In this document: piece by piece, positions 57,480 to 64,000 of the stretch
Position numbering within the stretch: the stretch's first letter is position 1
Layout: each line of letters opens with the position of its first letter
Assembly: GCF_900163715.1 (NCBI RefSeq)
Contig: NZ_FWFF01000014.1
Location: 142,154-206,153, forward strand
Source of the DNA: Brevibacterium yomogidense
GTDB lineage: Bacteria > Actinomycetota > Actinomycetes > Actinomycetales > Brevibacteriaceae
Length of the DNA: 64,000 bases
Direction of reading: 5' to 3'
The notes under the pieces: generated by a model
What the model saw: only the letters and a program-made list of their open reading frames with translations
The model's database searches: none
Told to the model about the DNA's origin: nothing
Position numbers and translations under genes: made by a program

Positions 57480-57989
57480 ATGCCTCTTCTCGTACTCGCC
57501 CGCCACGCGCATACCATCCCCGCAGCCGAGGCCGGAACCGACGACTTCGACCGGCCCCTCAGCGACGCCGGTCAGGCGCAGGCCCGCCGGATGGGGGAGC
57601 ACCTGGCGTCCCTCGCACCCGCGATCGACACGGTCATCGCCTCCTCAGCGGTCCGCACAGTCGCCACCGCCGAGGCCATCGCGAGCGGTCTGGGTGCGGC
57701 ACCTGCCGCTGTGGTGAAGGATCCATCGCTCTACAGCGGCTGGGTGGATGCCTGGGCCGATGCGATGGCCGCGATCCCGGCCGATGCCGCCGGAGCCGTC
57801 ATCGTCGGACACGAGCCGACCGTGAGCGCTGTCGTCGCGCACGTGACCGACGGCGGTGCCTCCGGGCAGGTGCCGCGGTTCCCGCCGAGCTCCATCGCTG
57901 TGTTCCGCCTGGAGTCGTGGGACGACCTGAACGCGCCGCACGTCGCCGGCGCGGGGCGGCCGGAGCTCATCCGTCACTTCAAGGAGTGA
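57480..57989 (+). CDS. SixA-like histidine phosphatase family protein
   Basis: The 169-residue protein has the N-terminal catalytic motif LARHAHT (RHA in place of RHG), DRPLSDAGQAQARRMG, ASSAVRTVATAEA and the second catalytic His in IVGHEPTV. Its short length matches the SixA group, phosphohistidine phosphatases, but the substrate is not known. ATG 57480 is set by the leaderless -10. It converges on serB with 10 nt between stops. Confidence 0.85.
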   Translation: MPLLVLARHAHTIPAAEAGTDDFDRPLSDAGQAQARRMGEHLASLAPAIDTVIASSAVRTVATAEAIASGLGAAPAAVVKDPSLYSGWVDAWADAMAAIPADAAGAVIVGHEPTVSAVVAHVTDGGASGQVPRFPPSSIAVFRLESWDDLNAPHVAGAGRPELIRHFKE

Positions 57990-57999
57990 GGAGTGCGCG

Positions 58000-58659
58000 T
58001 CACCGTCGGAGTGCGCGTCGGGCCTGCTGCCACACCGTCATGAGGTCGCGCTCATCGACGATGACGTCCGCGTGGGGGCGCAGAGCCGGCTTCGCGCAGA
58101 AGGCGACGCCCACCGCGGCCGCCTCGAGCATGTCGATGTCGTTGGCACCGTCGCCCACGGCGATCGTGCGCGATACGTCGATGCCGCGCGCGCGGGCGAT
58201 ACTCTGCAGATGACGGGCCTTGCCGGCGCGGTCGACGATCTCACCCAGGACGTGACCCGTGAGGACCTCGGTGCCGCCCTCCGCGCGGGTCTCGAGGTGG
58301 TTCGCACGCACCTCGTCGATCTCCATTCCCCGCGTCACCTGTTCGATGACAGCGGTGAAGCCCCCGGACAGGAGTGCCACCGCCCAGCCTGACGCCGCAG
58401 CCGCGGCGACGACCTTGCGAGCACCGCGCGTCAGCGTGACCGCGGCCGCGGCATCGGCGAAGACGCTGACCGGCAGGCCCTCGAGGACCGCCACCCGCTC
58501 CCGGAGGCTCTGGGAGAAGTCCAGCTCTCCGCGCATCGCACGCTCCGTCACCGCAGCGACCTCGTCGCGTCTGCCCGTCGCGTCGGCGAGCAGCTCGATG
58601 ACCTCCTCCTCGATGAACGTGGAGTCGACGTCGAACACGAGCAGGCCCTGATCAGTCAT
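58000..58659 (-). CDS. serB: Phosphoserine phosphatase
   Basis: SerB dephosphorylates L-phosphoserine, the last step of serine synthesis. The 219-residue HAD enzyme has motif I FDVDSTFIEEE, motif II LLSGGF, the Lys in DRAGKARHLQ and motif III VGDGANDIDML. No N-terminal ACT domain is present, so it is the short form. Its ATG overlaps the stop of the gene upstream; TAGGAT (58671-58666) lies 6 nt before the ATG and may give it a leaderless start. Confidence 0.93.
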   Translation of the reverse strand: MTDQGLLVFDVDSTFIEEEVIELLADATGRRDEVAAVTERAMRGELDFSQSLRERVAVLEGLPVSVFADAAAAVTLTRGARKVVAAAAASGWAVALLSGGFTAVIEQVTRGMEIDEVRANHLETRAEGGTEVLTGHVLGEIVDRAGKARHLQSIARARGIDVSRTIAVGDGANDIDMLEAAAVGVAFCAKPALRPHADVIVDERDLMTVWQQARRALRR

Positions 58660-59471
58660 GATTCGATCCTAAGCCGAGTGAGCGCGGTGATGACCCGGGC
58701 CGCCGCGCTGTGGACCTCGGCGAGTGCCGGGCCGACCACCGGACCGCCCGTCTGGGCCGGCACCGCGAGCGAGGACAGGCTCCCGTGCACGTGCAGCGCC
58801 GTGTGGAGGCTGCGGGCCGCATCGTGATCGCCCGTGAGGAGTGCGAGCGCCGCGTGCTGCGTGTCGTCGTGGTCTCCGGACAGATCCGCCTGCCAGTCGC
58901 GCCAGGGAAGGTCCGCGAGGGGCTCTGAGTCTGCGTCCGTGAACGACTGCCCGTGCGCTTCGACGGCCGCGAGCGCGTGCATGACGGACTCGCGCAGGCG
59001 GCGTGAGGCCTCGGCGGGGGTGATGTGGTCGACAGTGGTGAACACGGACGGTGCGCAGGGCACGACTACGACATCGCCCTCCAGACCCACCGCGGCGACT
59101 GCAAGGGCTGCGCCGTCCGCATCCTCGACGACGCACAGCGCCCGGGTCCGCGCAGAAGCGCGCGCCGTCGCCCGGCGTCCGTCGCGGTCCAGGCGCGGCA
59201 CCCGCAGCGGCAGCGACGGGTGGACGGGTTCGGCACGGACCCTCACGGCTCCGGCACGGCGCAGACCGGCGGCCCAGAGCAGCAGGCCGGCAGGGACCTC
59301 GGCGCCGGACCCCGCAGGGGGCGCGAACACGGTGTCTGACACGATCAGCGGGACCGGCAGGCCGGCGGACACGAACGCCTCCGACACGTCGTCGGGGACA
59401 GTGCGTTCCGCCAGCCGCGCAGTGACCGCGGTGGCGAAGAGGACGGGGAGGAGGGGTGTCGTCGTGAGCAT
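58656..59471 (-). CDS. Conserved hypothetical protein
   Basis: I do not recognise this 271-residue protein. It is Ala/Val-rich, without membrane helices or signal peptide, with a middle part (LRRAGAVRVRAEPVHPSLPL) and a His/Asp-rich C-terminal half (DLSGDHDDTQHAALALLTGD). It lies between serB and a divergent ABC ATPase. The ATG at 59471 lies 7 nt after TATACT; a longer in-frame reading back to 60275 runs antisense through the ABC gene and is rejected. Confidence 0.7.
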   Translation of the reverse strand: MLTTTPLLPVLFATAVTARLAERTVPDDVSEAFVSAGLPVPLIVSDTVFAPPAGSGAEVPAGLLLWAAGLRRAGAVRVRAEPVHPSLPLRVPRLDRDGRRATARASARTRALCVVEDADGAALAVAAVGLEGDVVVVPCAPSVFTTVDHITPAEASRRLRESVMHALAAVEAHGQSFTDADSEPLADLPWRDWQADLSGDHDDTQHAALALLTGDHDAARSLHTALHVHGSLSSLAVPAQTGGPVVGPALAEVHSAAARVITALTRLRIES

Positions 59472-59478
59472 CGCTGGA

Positions 59479-59488
59479 AGTATAGGGT
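59479..59488. promoter_or_regulatory. Overlapping divergent -10 elements
   Basis: TATACT on the minus strand (59484-59479) and TAGGGT on the plus strand (59483-59488) share two base pairs. Each lies exactly 7 nt from the start codon of the gene it serves. Confidence 0.5.
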
Positions 59489-59495
59489 GACAGGT

Positions 59496-60281
59496 ATGAG
59501 TGCAGTGGTGGAGTTCGATTCGGTCAGTGTCCGTCGCGGTCAGACGATCCTCCTGGAGGAGCTCAGCCTGACGGTGCGCGAAGGCGAGCACTGGGCCATC
59601 CTGGGGCCCAACGGTGCCGGCAAGACGACCCTCCTGCAGCTCGCCGGGGCGCGCATGCACCCGACCACGGGCACGGTGAACCTGCTCGAGGAGACGCTGG
59701 GACGGGTCGACGTGTTCGAGCTGCGACCGCGCATCGGCTTCGCCTCGTCGAACCTCGCGCAGCAGACCCCCGGTTCGGAGATCGTGCGGGACCTCGTGCT
59801 GACCGCAGCCTACGGAGTGCTGGGCCGGTGGACCGAGGAGTACGAGGAATCGGACGTGCAGCGTGCCGAGGACCTGCTCCACGCGTTCCGAATCGGAGAT
59901 CTCGCGCACCGGCCGTTCGGCACCCTGAGCGAAGGGGAGCGCAAGCGCGCCCAGATCGCCCGCTCGCTCATGACGGACCCGGAGCTCCTCCTGCTCGACG
60001 AGCCCGCCAGCGGCCTCGACCTGGGCGGTCGCGAGGAGCTCCTGCAGGCGCTGACGGAGATCCTCGGCTCGCCCAGCGCGCCGACGACGATGATGGTCAC
60101 CCACCACGTCGAGGAGATCCCCCAGGGCGTGACGCACGCTCTGCTGATGCGGGACGGCGGCATCGTGTCCGCGGGCCCGCTGCGTGAGGCGCTGACCGCT
60201 GAGAACCTCACCGCCGCGTTCGATGTACCCGTCATCCTCGATGAGCAGGACGGGCGCTTCACCGCTCGCGCGCACGACTGA
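59496..60281 (+). CDS. ABC transporter ATP-binding protein
   Basis: The 261-residue ATPase has Walker A GPNGAGKTTLLQL, signature LSEGERKRAQIA, Walker B LLLDEPASGLD and MVTHHVEEI. LSEGE instead of LSGGQ and the TSSNL-like loop ASSNLAQQTPG place it with ModF/Rv3041c-like soluble ABC ATPases. No permease is adjacent, so transport is doubtful. ATG 59496 fits the leaderless -10 better than the codon at 59487. Confidence 0.85.
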   Translation: MSAVVEFDSVSVRRGQTILLEELSLTVREGEHWAILGPNGAGKTTLLQLAGARMHPTTGTVNLLEETLGRVDVFELRPRIGFASSNLAQQTPGSEIVRDLVLTAAYGVLGRWTEEYEESDVQRAEDLLHAFRIGDLAHRPFGTLSEGERKRAQIARSLMTDPELLLLDEPASGLDLGGREELLQALTEILGSPSAPTTMMVTHHVEEIPQGVTHALLMRDGGIVSAGPLREALTAENLTAAFDVPVILDEQDGRFTARAHD

Positions 60282-60284
60282 TCC

Positions 60285-61124
60285 GTGGAGATCTACGAAA
60301 TCATCGCCATCCTCCTCGCGGGGGTCGGCGCCGGGGCCATCAATGCCGCCGTGGGATCGGGCACACTCATCACGTTCCCCGCTCTCGTCGCGTTCGGGGT
60401 CCCGCCCGTCACGGCGACGATGAGCAACGCGATCGGCCTGATCCCCGGAGGCGTCGCGTCGTCCTTCGGCTACCGCGAGGAGATCCGAGGGCAGGGCAAG
60501 CGGCTGCTCAAGCTGGTGCCGGCGTCACTGATCGGCTCGCTGGTGGGAGCGTTCCTCCTCCTCACGCTGCCGGACGACACGTTCGAGTCGGTCGTCCCCG
60601 TCCTCATCGTGGTGGCACTGCTGCTGGTGGTCTTCCAGCCGATGGTGCAGCGCTTCCTGCGGAGGAAGAAGACCGCCGAGGTCGCTGAGACGGCCGAGGC
60701 GGCTGAGTCGGCGGAGACGGCCGCGGTCGTCCCCGCGGACGCCGGCATGGGCCTCCTGTCACCCGGTCGGTGGATGCTGGTCACCCTCATCGTGTTCCTC
60801 ACTGCGATCTACGGCGGGTACTTCGCCGCGGCGCAGGGGATCATCCTCGTCGGTCTGCTGGGGCTGGTCCTGCCGGACAGCCTGCAGCGGATCAACGGTG
60901 CGAAGAACGTGCTCGTGCTCGTCGTGAACATCACGTCTGCGACGGTCTACACGATCGTCGGCTTCGATCGGATCCATTGGCTCGCGGTGCTCCTCATCGC
61001 GATCGGATCGCTGTTCGGCGGGTACTTCGGTGCACGCGTGGCACGGAAGCTCAGCCCCGTCCTGCTGCGCGTCATCATCGTGGTCCTGGGCCTCGTGGCG
61101 TTCTGGCGCATCCTCGCCCTGTGA
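60285..61124 (+). CDS. TauE/SafE family (TSUP) membrane permease
   Basis: The 279-residue protein has eight membrane segments in two repeats, starting GAGAINAAVGSGTLITFPAL and, in the second half, YGGYFAAAQGIILV. Between them is a Glu/Ala repeat loop (VAETAEAAESAETA). The family exports or imports sulfite, sulfoacetate and related anions; the substrate is not predictable. GTG 60285 lies 3 nt after the ABC stop. Confidence 0.87.
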   Translation: MEIYEIIAILLAGVGAGAINAAVGSGTLITFPALVAFGVPPVTATMSNAIGLIPGGVASSFGYREEIRGQGKRLLKLVPASLIGSLVGAFLLLTLPDDTFESVVPVLIVVALLLVVFQPMVQRFLRRKKTAEVAETAEAAESAETAAVVPADAGMGLLSPGRWMLVTLIVFLTAIYGGYFAAAQGIILVGLLGLVLPDSLQRINGAKNVLVLVVNITSATVYTIVGFDRIHWLAVLLIAIGSLFGGYFGARVARKLSPVLLRVIIVVLGLVAFWRILAL

Positions 61125-61163
61125 TCGGCCGCAGGATCCCGTGAGCATCTGGAGGACGCGGCA

Positions 61164-62090
61164 GTGAACACCCCGAAGAAGCCCGAACCGACGGATGAGG
61201 AGATCCTCGCCCTCGCGCAGACGTGGGGGATCGACGTCGAGCGGCTGCGGTTCATCGACGAGCGTTCGGACGGTTCGGGGTGCGCTGCCGGTACCCGAGA
61301 CACAGTTGCTCTCGTGGCGGAGTACTCGCAGCTGACCGACGTGCGGCTGCGCGCGTCGACGGAGGCCGCCAACGGCCTCTACATCGCGGAGTCGAGCAAG
61401 ATCATCAACCGTGCCCTCGCTGCGTCGCACACGCCGAGGTCGTTCTTCATGACCAGACTGTGGTTCCCCCGTCTGGTGGAGACGCTCAGCAGCACCTGGA
61501 GGCGCGACGCACCGATCCTCATCGGATCGGACGCACGGATCGAGGGCATCACCGGATTCCATCTGCACCGGGGAGCGCTGGCATCCATGGAGCGTCCCGA
61601 CCCGGTGCCCGTCGCCGAGGCCGTGGCGGGCGCACGACGGGTCGTTGTCGTGGAGGACGTCGTCGACCACACGAACCTGGGTGCGATCTTCAGGTCTGCG
61701 GCGGGCCTCGGCGTCGACGCTGTCCTGCTCTCTCCCGAATGCGCCGACCCCCTGTACCGGCGATCCATCCGCGTGTCGATGGGGACGGTCTTCCAAGTGC
61801 CGTGGGCCCGCTTCACACGATGGCCGCACGGACTGGGGGAGCTGCGGGAGACCGGCTTCACCGTCGCCGCGCTCGCGCTCGAGGAGGACAGTGTTCCGCT
61901 GAAGGAGTTCGCCGCCGGTGCACCCGAGCAGGTGGCGCTGGTCATGGGCACCGAGGGCGACGGGCTGCGGCGGGCGACCATCGATGCCGCCGACGCGACC
62001 GTGCTCATACCGATGGCGCACGGTGTCGATTCCCTCAATGTCGCCGCGGCGACGGCTGTCGCCTGCTACGCACTGCAGATCGATGAATGA
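61164..62090 (+). CDS. TrmH/SpoU family RNA methyltransferase
   Basis: This SPOUT enzyme methylates ribose 2'-OH in rRNA or tRNA. Of 308 residues, the C-terminal half holds the trefoil-knot motifs: NLGAIFRSAAGLGVDAVLL, VMGTEGDGL and SLNVAAATAVACY. The N-terminal part (GLYIAESSKIINRALAA) matches the substrate-binding domain of the family. GTG 61164 has GGAGG 8 nt upstream. The exact target cannot be assigned. Confidence 0.88.
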   Translation: MNTPKKPEPTDEEILALAQTWGIDVERLRFIDERSDGSGCAAGTRDTVALVAEYSQLTDVRLRASTEAANGLYIAESSKIINRALAASHTPRSFFMTRLWFPRLVETLSSTWRRDAPILIGSDARIEGITGFHLHRGALASMERPDPVPVAEAVAGARRVVVVEDVVDHTNLGAIFRSAAGLGVDAVLLSPECADPLYRRSIRVSMGTVFQVPWARFTRWPHGLGELRETGFTVAALALEEDSVPLKEFAAGAPEQVALVMGTEGDGLRRATIDAADATVLIPMAHGVDSLNVAAATAVACYALQIDE

Positions 62091-62094
62091 CGAC

Positions 62095-62126
62095 ATCGCC
62101 GAGTGAGAAGGTCGCAGAGTGAGAAG
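62095..62126. repeat. 16-bp imperfect tandem duplication
   Basis: Two 16-bp units ending gagtgagaag, with two mismatches, lie between the methyltransferase stop and the ribosome site of the next gene. Confidence 0.6.
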
Positions 62127-62140
62127 AAGGAGTCGCTTCG

Positions 62141-62968
62141 ATGACGATGAATCAGCCGCAGCCTGAGTCCGCACCGCGGGTAAGACCCGATCGCGCGGTC
62201 CTGGCCCGGCACCTCGACGCTGTGAGGATCACCGGTCGGGTCGCGACTCCGCGGGAGAACAATCTGGCCCACATCGGGCGGTTCCTCGCACAGGAGCGGC
62301 AGTTCGACTTCGGGGTCTCACTCTCGCGCGAGTGGACCGAGGACGAGGTGTTCGACCTCATGGTCGGCAGAGTCGGGATCAGCGATGACCGACGGTTCGT
62401 CGAAGGCGTGGACACGATCTCTGCGGAGAAGTGCATCGACGCGCTGGACCGGATGCGATCCGTGCTGCTGGAGGTCGTGGAGGCGCGCGGGGCGATCCTC
62501 TTCGCGACGGGCCACCCGGCAGGGCTCCTGCCGGTGCACCAGGCGGTGGCCGCGTGGGCGGAGTCGCGCGGAGCCACGATCGCGGGTCTCCGGGTCGATG
62601 AGCGGTCCGAACCCCTCTGGGTGAGTGCCCCGGTGGGCGGCGATGTGCGGCGGATGGATCGCGTGCACGTCTGGCATCAGCACGGCGGTCTGCCGCACAC
62701 GCATTTCGCCGAGCCGATGCTCGCGCTGCTCGAGGCACTGCAGTCGACGGGGGAGGGGACACCGGACCTGGTCGTCGCGGATCACGGATGGGCCGGAGGA
62801 GCCGGCACCTCCGGTCTGCGCACGGTGGGGTACGCAGACTGCAATGATCCTGCGCTGTTCGTCGCCGAGGCGCAGGGTCAGGTCGACGTCGCCGTCCCCC
62901 TGGACGACAACGTCCTGCCCCAGTTCTACGAGCCCCTCATCGACTACGTGATCGGATCGACTGCCTGA
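62141..62968 (+). CDS. Conserved actinobacterial protein of unknown function
   Basis: The 275-residue soluble protein has conserved-looking segments VDTISAEKCID, LFATGHPAGLLPVHQ, HVWHQHGGLPHTHF, VVADHGWAGGAGT and DDNVLPQFYEPLIDYV. Similar proteins in actinobacteria are sometimes labelled phosphatase; I cannot confirm that, though His/Asp clustering suits a hydrolase. GAAGGAG at 62126-62132 precedes ATG 62141; ATG 62147 is possible. Confidence 0.72.
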   Translation: MTMNQPQPESAPRVRPDRAVLARHLDAVRITGRVATPRENNLAHIGRFLAQERQFDFGVSLSREWTEDEVFDLMVGRVGISDDRRFVEGVDTISAEKCIDALDRMRSVLLEVVEARGAILFATGHPAGLLPVHQAVAAWAESRGATIAGLRVDERSEPLWVSAPVGGDVRRMDRVHVWHQHGGLPHTHFAEPMLALLEALQSTGEGTPDLVVADHGWAGGAGTSGLRTVGYADCNDPALFVAEAQGQVDVAVPLDDNVLPQFYEPLIDYVIGSTA

Positions 62969-62992
62969 TAGGGGAGCAGCCGCACCGGGCAC

Positions 62993-63862
62993 TCACCCTG
63001 CAGCGCAATCCGTGCCGGAGGGGTTCTCATTGCAGTCATCCTCGACGCGGTACGTGTGATAGCGGTAGACCGTCATGGACAGACCGTCGCTCTGGACCGC
63101 GGCGGTTCCCACGATCGGGCTCCAGCCGCCGCCGTAGTTGTACTCGCCTGTGTAGACGGTCGTGAGGGTCACGGTGCGGTCGCCTTTGTCGCCGTACGTA
63201 TGAGTGATGGACCCGTACTGGGGGTGGCTGGGCTCTCTGCCGGGAGATTTCGCGGATGTGGAGTTCCCGTCGCCGAAGTCCCAATGGAACTCGATCGGTG
63301 TCGCACGCACCTGCAGCGGGAAGCCCAGCAGTTCGGCGGAGAATTCCCTGACGCTCGCGTCCGCCCAGAAGGCGGTGGACTTGCCGATGACCGTCCAGTC
63401 GACGGGGAGGGCGTGCGGAGTCGACGGCGGAATATCGAAGGACGCGAAGTCGGACTCGCTCGGGATCGGGGGAGCTATGCCCCCGCCGCCGTCCGGGTCG
63501 GACTCCGGATCGCCGTGCTCGCATATGGTCGCTTCCTGCCCCTCTGGAATCTCGCACCAGGACCCGGGTCCATCGGGGTCGGTCCGAGGTCCTCCGCCGC
63601 CACCTCTGTCGCCGCGGTCTCCACCGCCATTCCCGCCGCCCCCGCCGTTGTCCCGTCTTGGAGGTGGTTTGTTCCCTCCACCGTCGCCTCTACATTCGAT
63701 TTTGTTCTTCCCACGATGTGCGCAGTCCGGACCTGCCGAGTTTGTTGAGAGCGACTGTGCTGGAGGGCTGACTTTTATTGTTGCGAGCATTGGCAGGAGG
63801 ATCATTAAAGTGACTGCTACGAGGAACTTAGCGGATCTCATTGCACCCCGCACCGTCCTCAT
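62993..63862 (-). CDS. Secreted PKD-domain protein
   Basis: The 289-residue product begins with a signal peptide (basic MRTVRGAMRSAK, then FLVAVTLMILLPMLA), followed by a Gly-rich linker, Cys-containing segments (WCEIPEGQEATICE) and a PKD-like beta domain (FHWDFGDGNST, THTYGDKGDRTVTL). A final Cys pair (DDCNENPSGTDC) may form a disulfide. ATG 63862 is chosen for AAAGG 4-5 nt upstream; a TTG at 63898 is weaker. Its 5' third is much less GC-rich than the rest of the window. Confidence 0.72.
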   Translation of the reverse strand: MRTVRGAMRSAKFLVAVTLMILLPMLATIKVSPPAQSLSTNSAGPDCAHRGKNKIECRGDGGGNKPPPRRDNGGGGGNGGGDRGDRGGGGGPRTDPDGPGSWCEIPEGQEATICEHGDPESDPDGGGGIAPPIPSESDFASFDIPPSTPHALPVDWTVIGKSTAFWADASVREFSAELLGFPLQVRATPIEFHWDFGDGNSTSAKSPGREPSHPQYGSITHTYGDKGDRTVTLTTVYTGEYNYGGGWSPIVGTAAVQSDGLSMTVYRYHTYRVEDDCNENPSGTDCAAG

Positions 63863-64000
63863 AGAACCTTTGGTTGTATAAGGTCCACTCTGAGTCAATC
63901 AGTTCGGCTTCAACATATCCCATTGTTTCTATATCCTGGTTAACCGGCTCTTCGCAGATGAGGGTGTAGACCCAGGTGCCGGGGATCCGCCCGTGTCGTT
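63828..64000 (-). CDS. Unknown protein, C-terminal end only
   Basis: A frame open from the window edge ends with TAA at 63830-63828. The visible 56 codons read GTWVYTLICEEPVNQD, then EWTLYNQRFYEDGAGC and end in NEIR. Two Cys and an aromatic-rich composition suggest a secreted protein. It overlaps the start of the PKD gene by 35 nt, so the two are probably coupled. Codon use is clearly AT-richer than elsewhere. Confidence 0.6.
   Translation of the reverse strand, partial: RHGRIPGTWVYTLICEEPVNQDIETMGYVEAELIDSEWTLYNQRFYEDGAGCNEIR

Noticed and set aside
59472..60275. N-terminal extension of the hypothetical gene 58656-59471
   Set aside because: The in-frame extension lies wholly antisense to the ABC ATPase and crosses the divergent promoter.

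Overview
The window is a GC-rich (about 70 %) stretch of actinobacterial core genome. I read the host as a member of the Micrococcales from gene content and gene order; the family cannot be fixed from this sequence alone, and Dermabacteraceae-like is only a guess. The blocks pyk / pdtaR / polA / rpsA / coaE / uvrB / uvrA, then gap-pgk-tpiA-secG, tkt-tal, ctaB / ctaA / ABC transporter / sufR-sufBDCSUT / ABC-F, and fabG-fabI follow the order known from Mycobacterium and relatives. Many starts are GTG, 4-bp ATGA or GTGA overlaps are frequent, and many genes have a TANNNT -10 hexamer 6-7 nt before the start codon and no Shine-Dalgarno, which suggests leaderless mRNAs.

Layout. 1-4.8 kb: end of the trp operon (Trp-associated membrane protein, HGxxPAAW protein, trpC, trpB, trpA) running into lgt. 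4.9-7.3 kb: pyk, tRNA-Leu(CAA) on the minus strand, and the ANTAR response regulator pdtaR. 7.4-16.6 kb: thioesterase, polA, a methyltransferase, rpsA with a candidate leader ORF, a polytopic membrane protein, coaE, osmC. 16.7-28 kb: uvrB, terC with a probable yybP-ykoY manganese riboswitch, a YciI protein, a DUF3516-type helicase, uvrA, uvrC. 27.9-34.2 kb: rapZ-yvcK-whiA, then gap-pgk-tpiA-secG. 34.3-39.6 kb (minus): tkt-tal-pgi. 39.7-45 kb: ctaB, an inserted sfnG, ctaA and an ABC-2 exporter. 45-54 kb: the SUF iron-sulfur operon led by its repressor, then RNase HI and an ABC-F ATPase. 54-57.5 kb: SURF1, a small Cys/His protein and DUF3099 on the minus strand; fabG-fabI on the plus strand. 57.5-63 kb: histidine phosphatase, serB, an unknown gene, an ABC ATPase, a TauE/SafE permease, a SPOUT methyltransferase and an unknown conserved gene. 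From 63 kb the sequence falls to about 50 % GC and holds a secreted PKD-domain protein and the end of another gene; this looks like the edge of an accessory region.

How the genes work together. Lower glycolysis (gap, pgk, tpiA, pyk, pgi) and the non-oxidative pentose phosphate enzymes (tkt, tal) are here, but zwf-opcA-pgl, often next to tal, are not. ctaA, ctaB and SURF1 serve heme A and cytochrome oxidase assembly. The suf genes form one iron-sulfur assembly operon. uvrA, uvrB and uvrC give the complete UvrABC excinuclease.

No CRISPR array, insertion sequence, prophage or toxin-antitoxin pair was seen, and I found no clearly new multi-gene system. The items most worth a second look are the leader ORF whose stop overlaps the rpsA start, the RNase HI with a ribbon-helix-helix-like tail, overlapping divergent -10 elements near 59.48 kb, an iterated 10-bp repeat upstream of sfnG, short two-copy tandem duplications in several spacers, the acidic repeat tail on Pgi, and the low-GC secreted module at the right edge.
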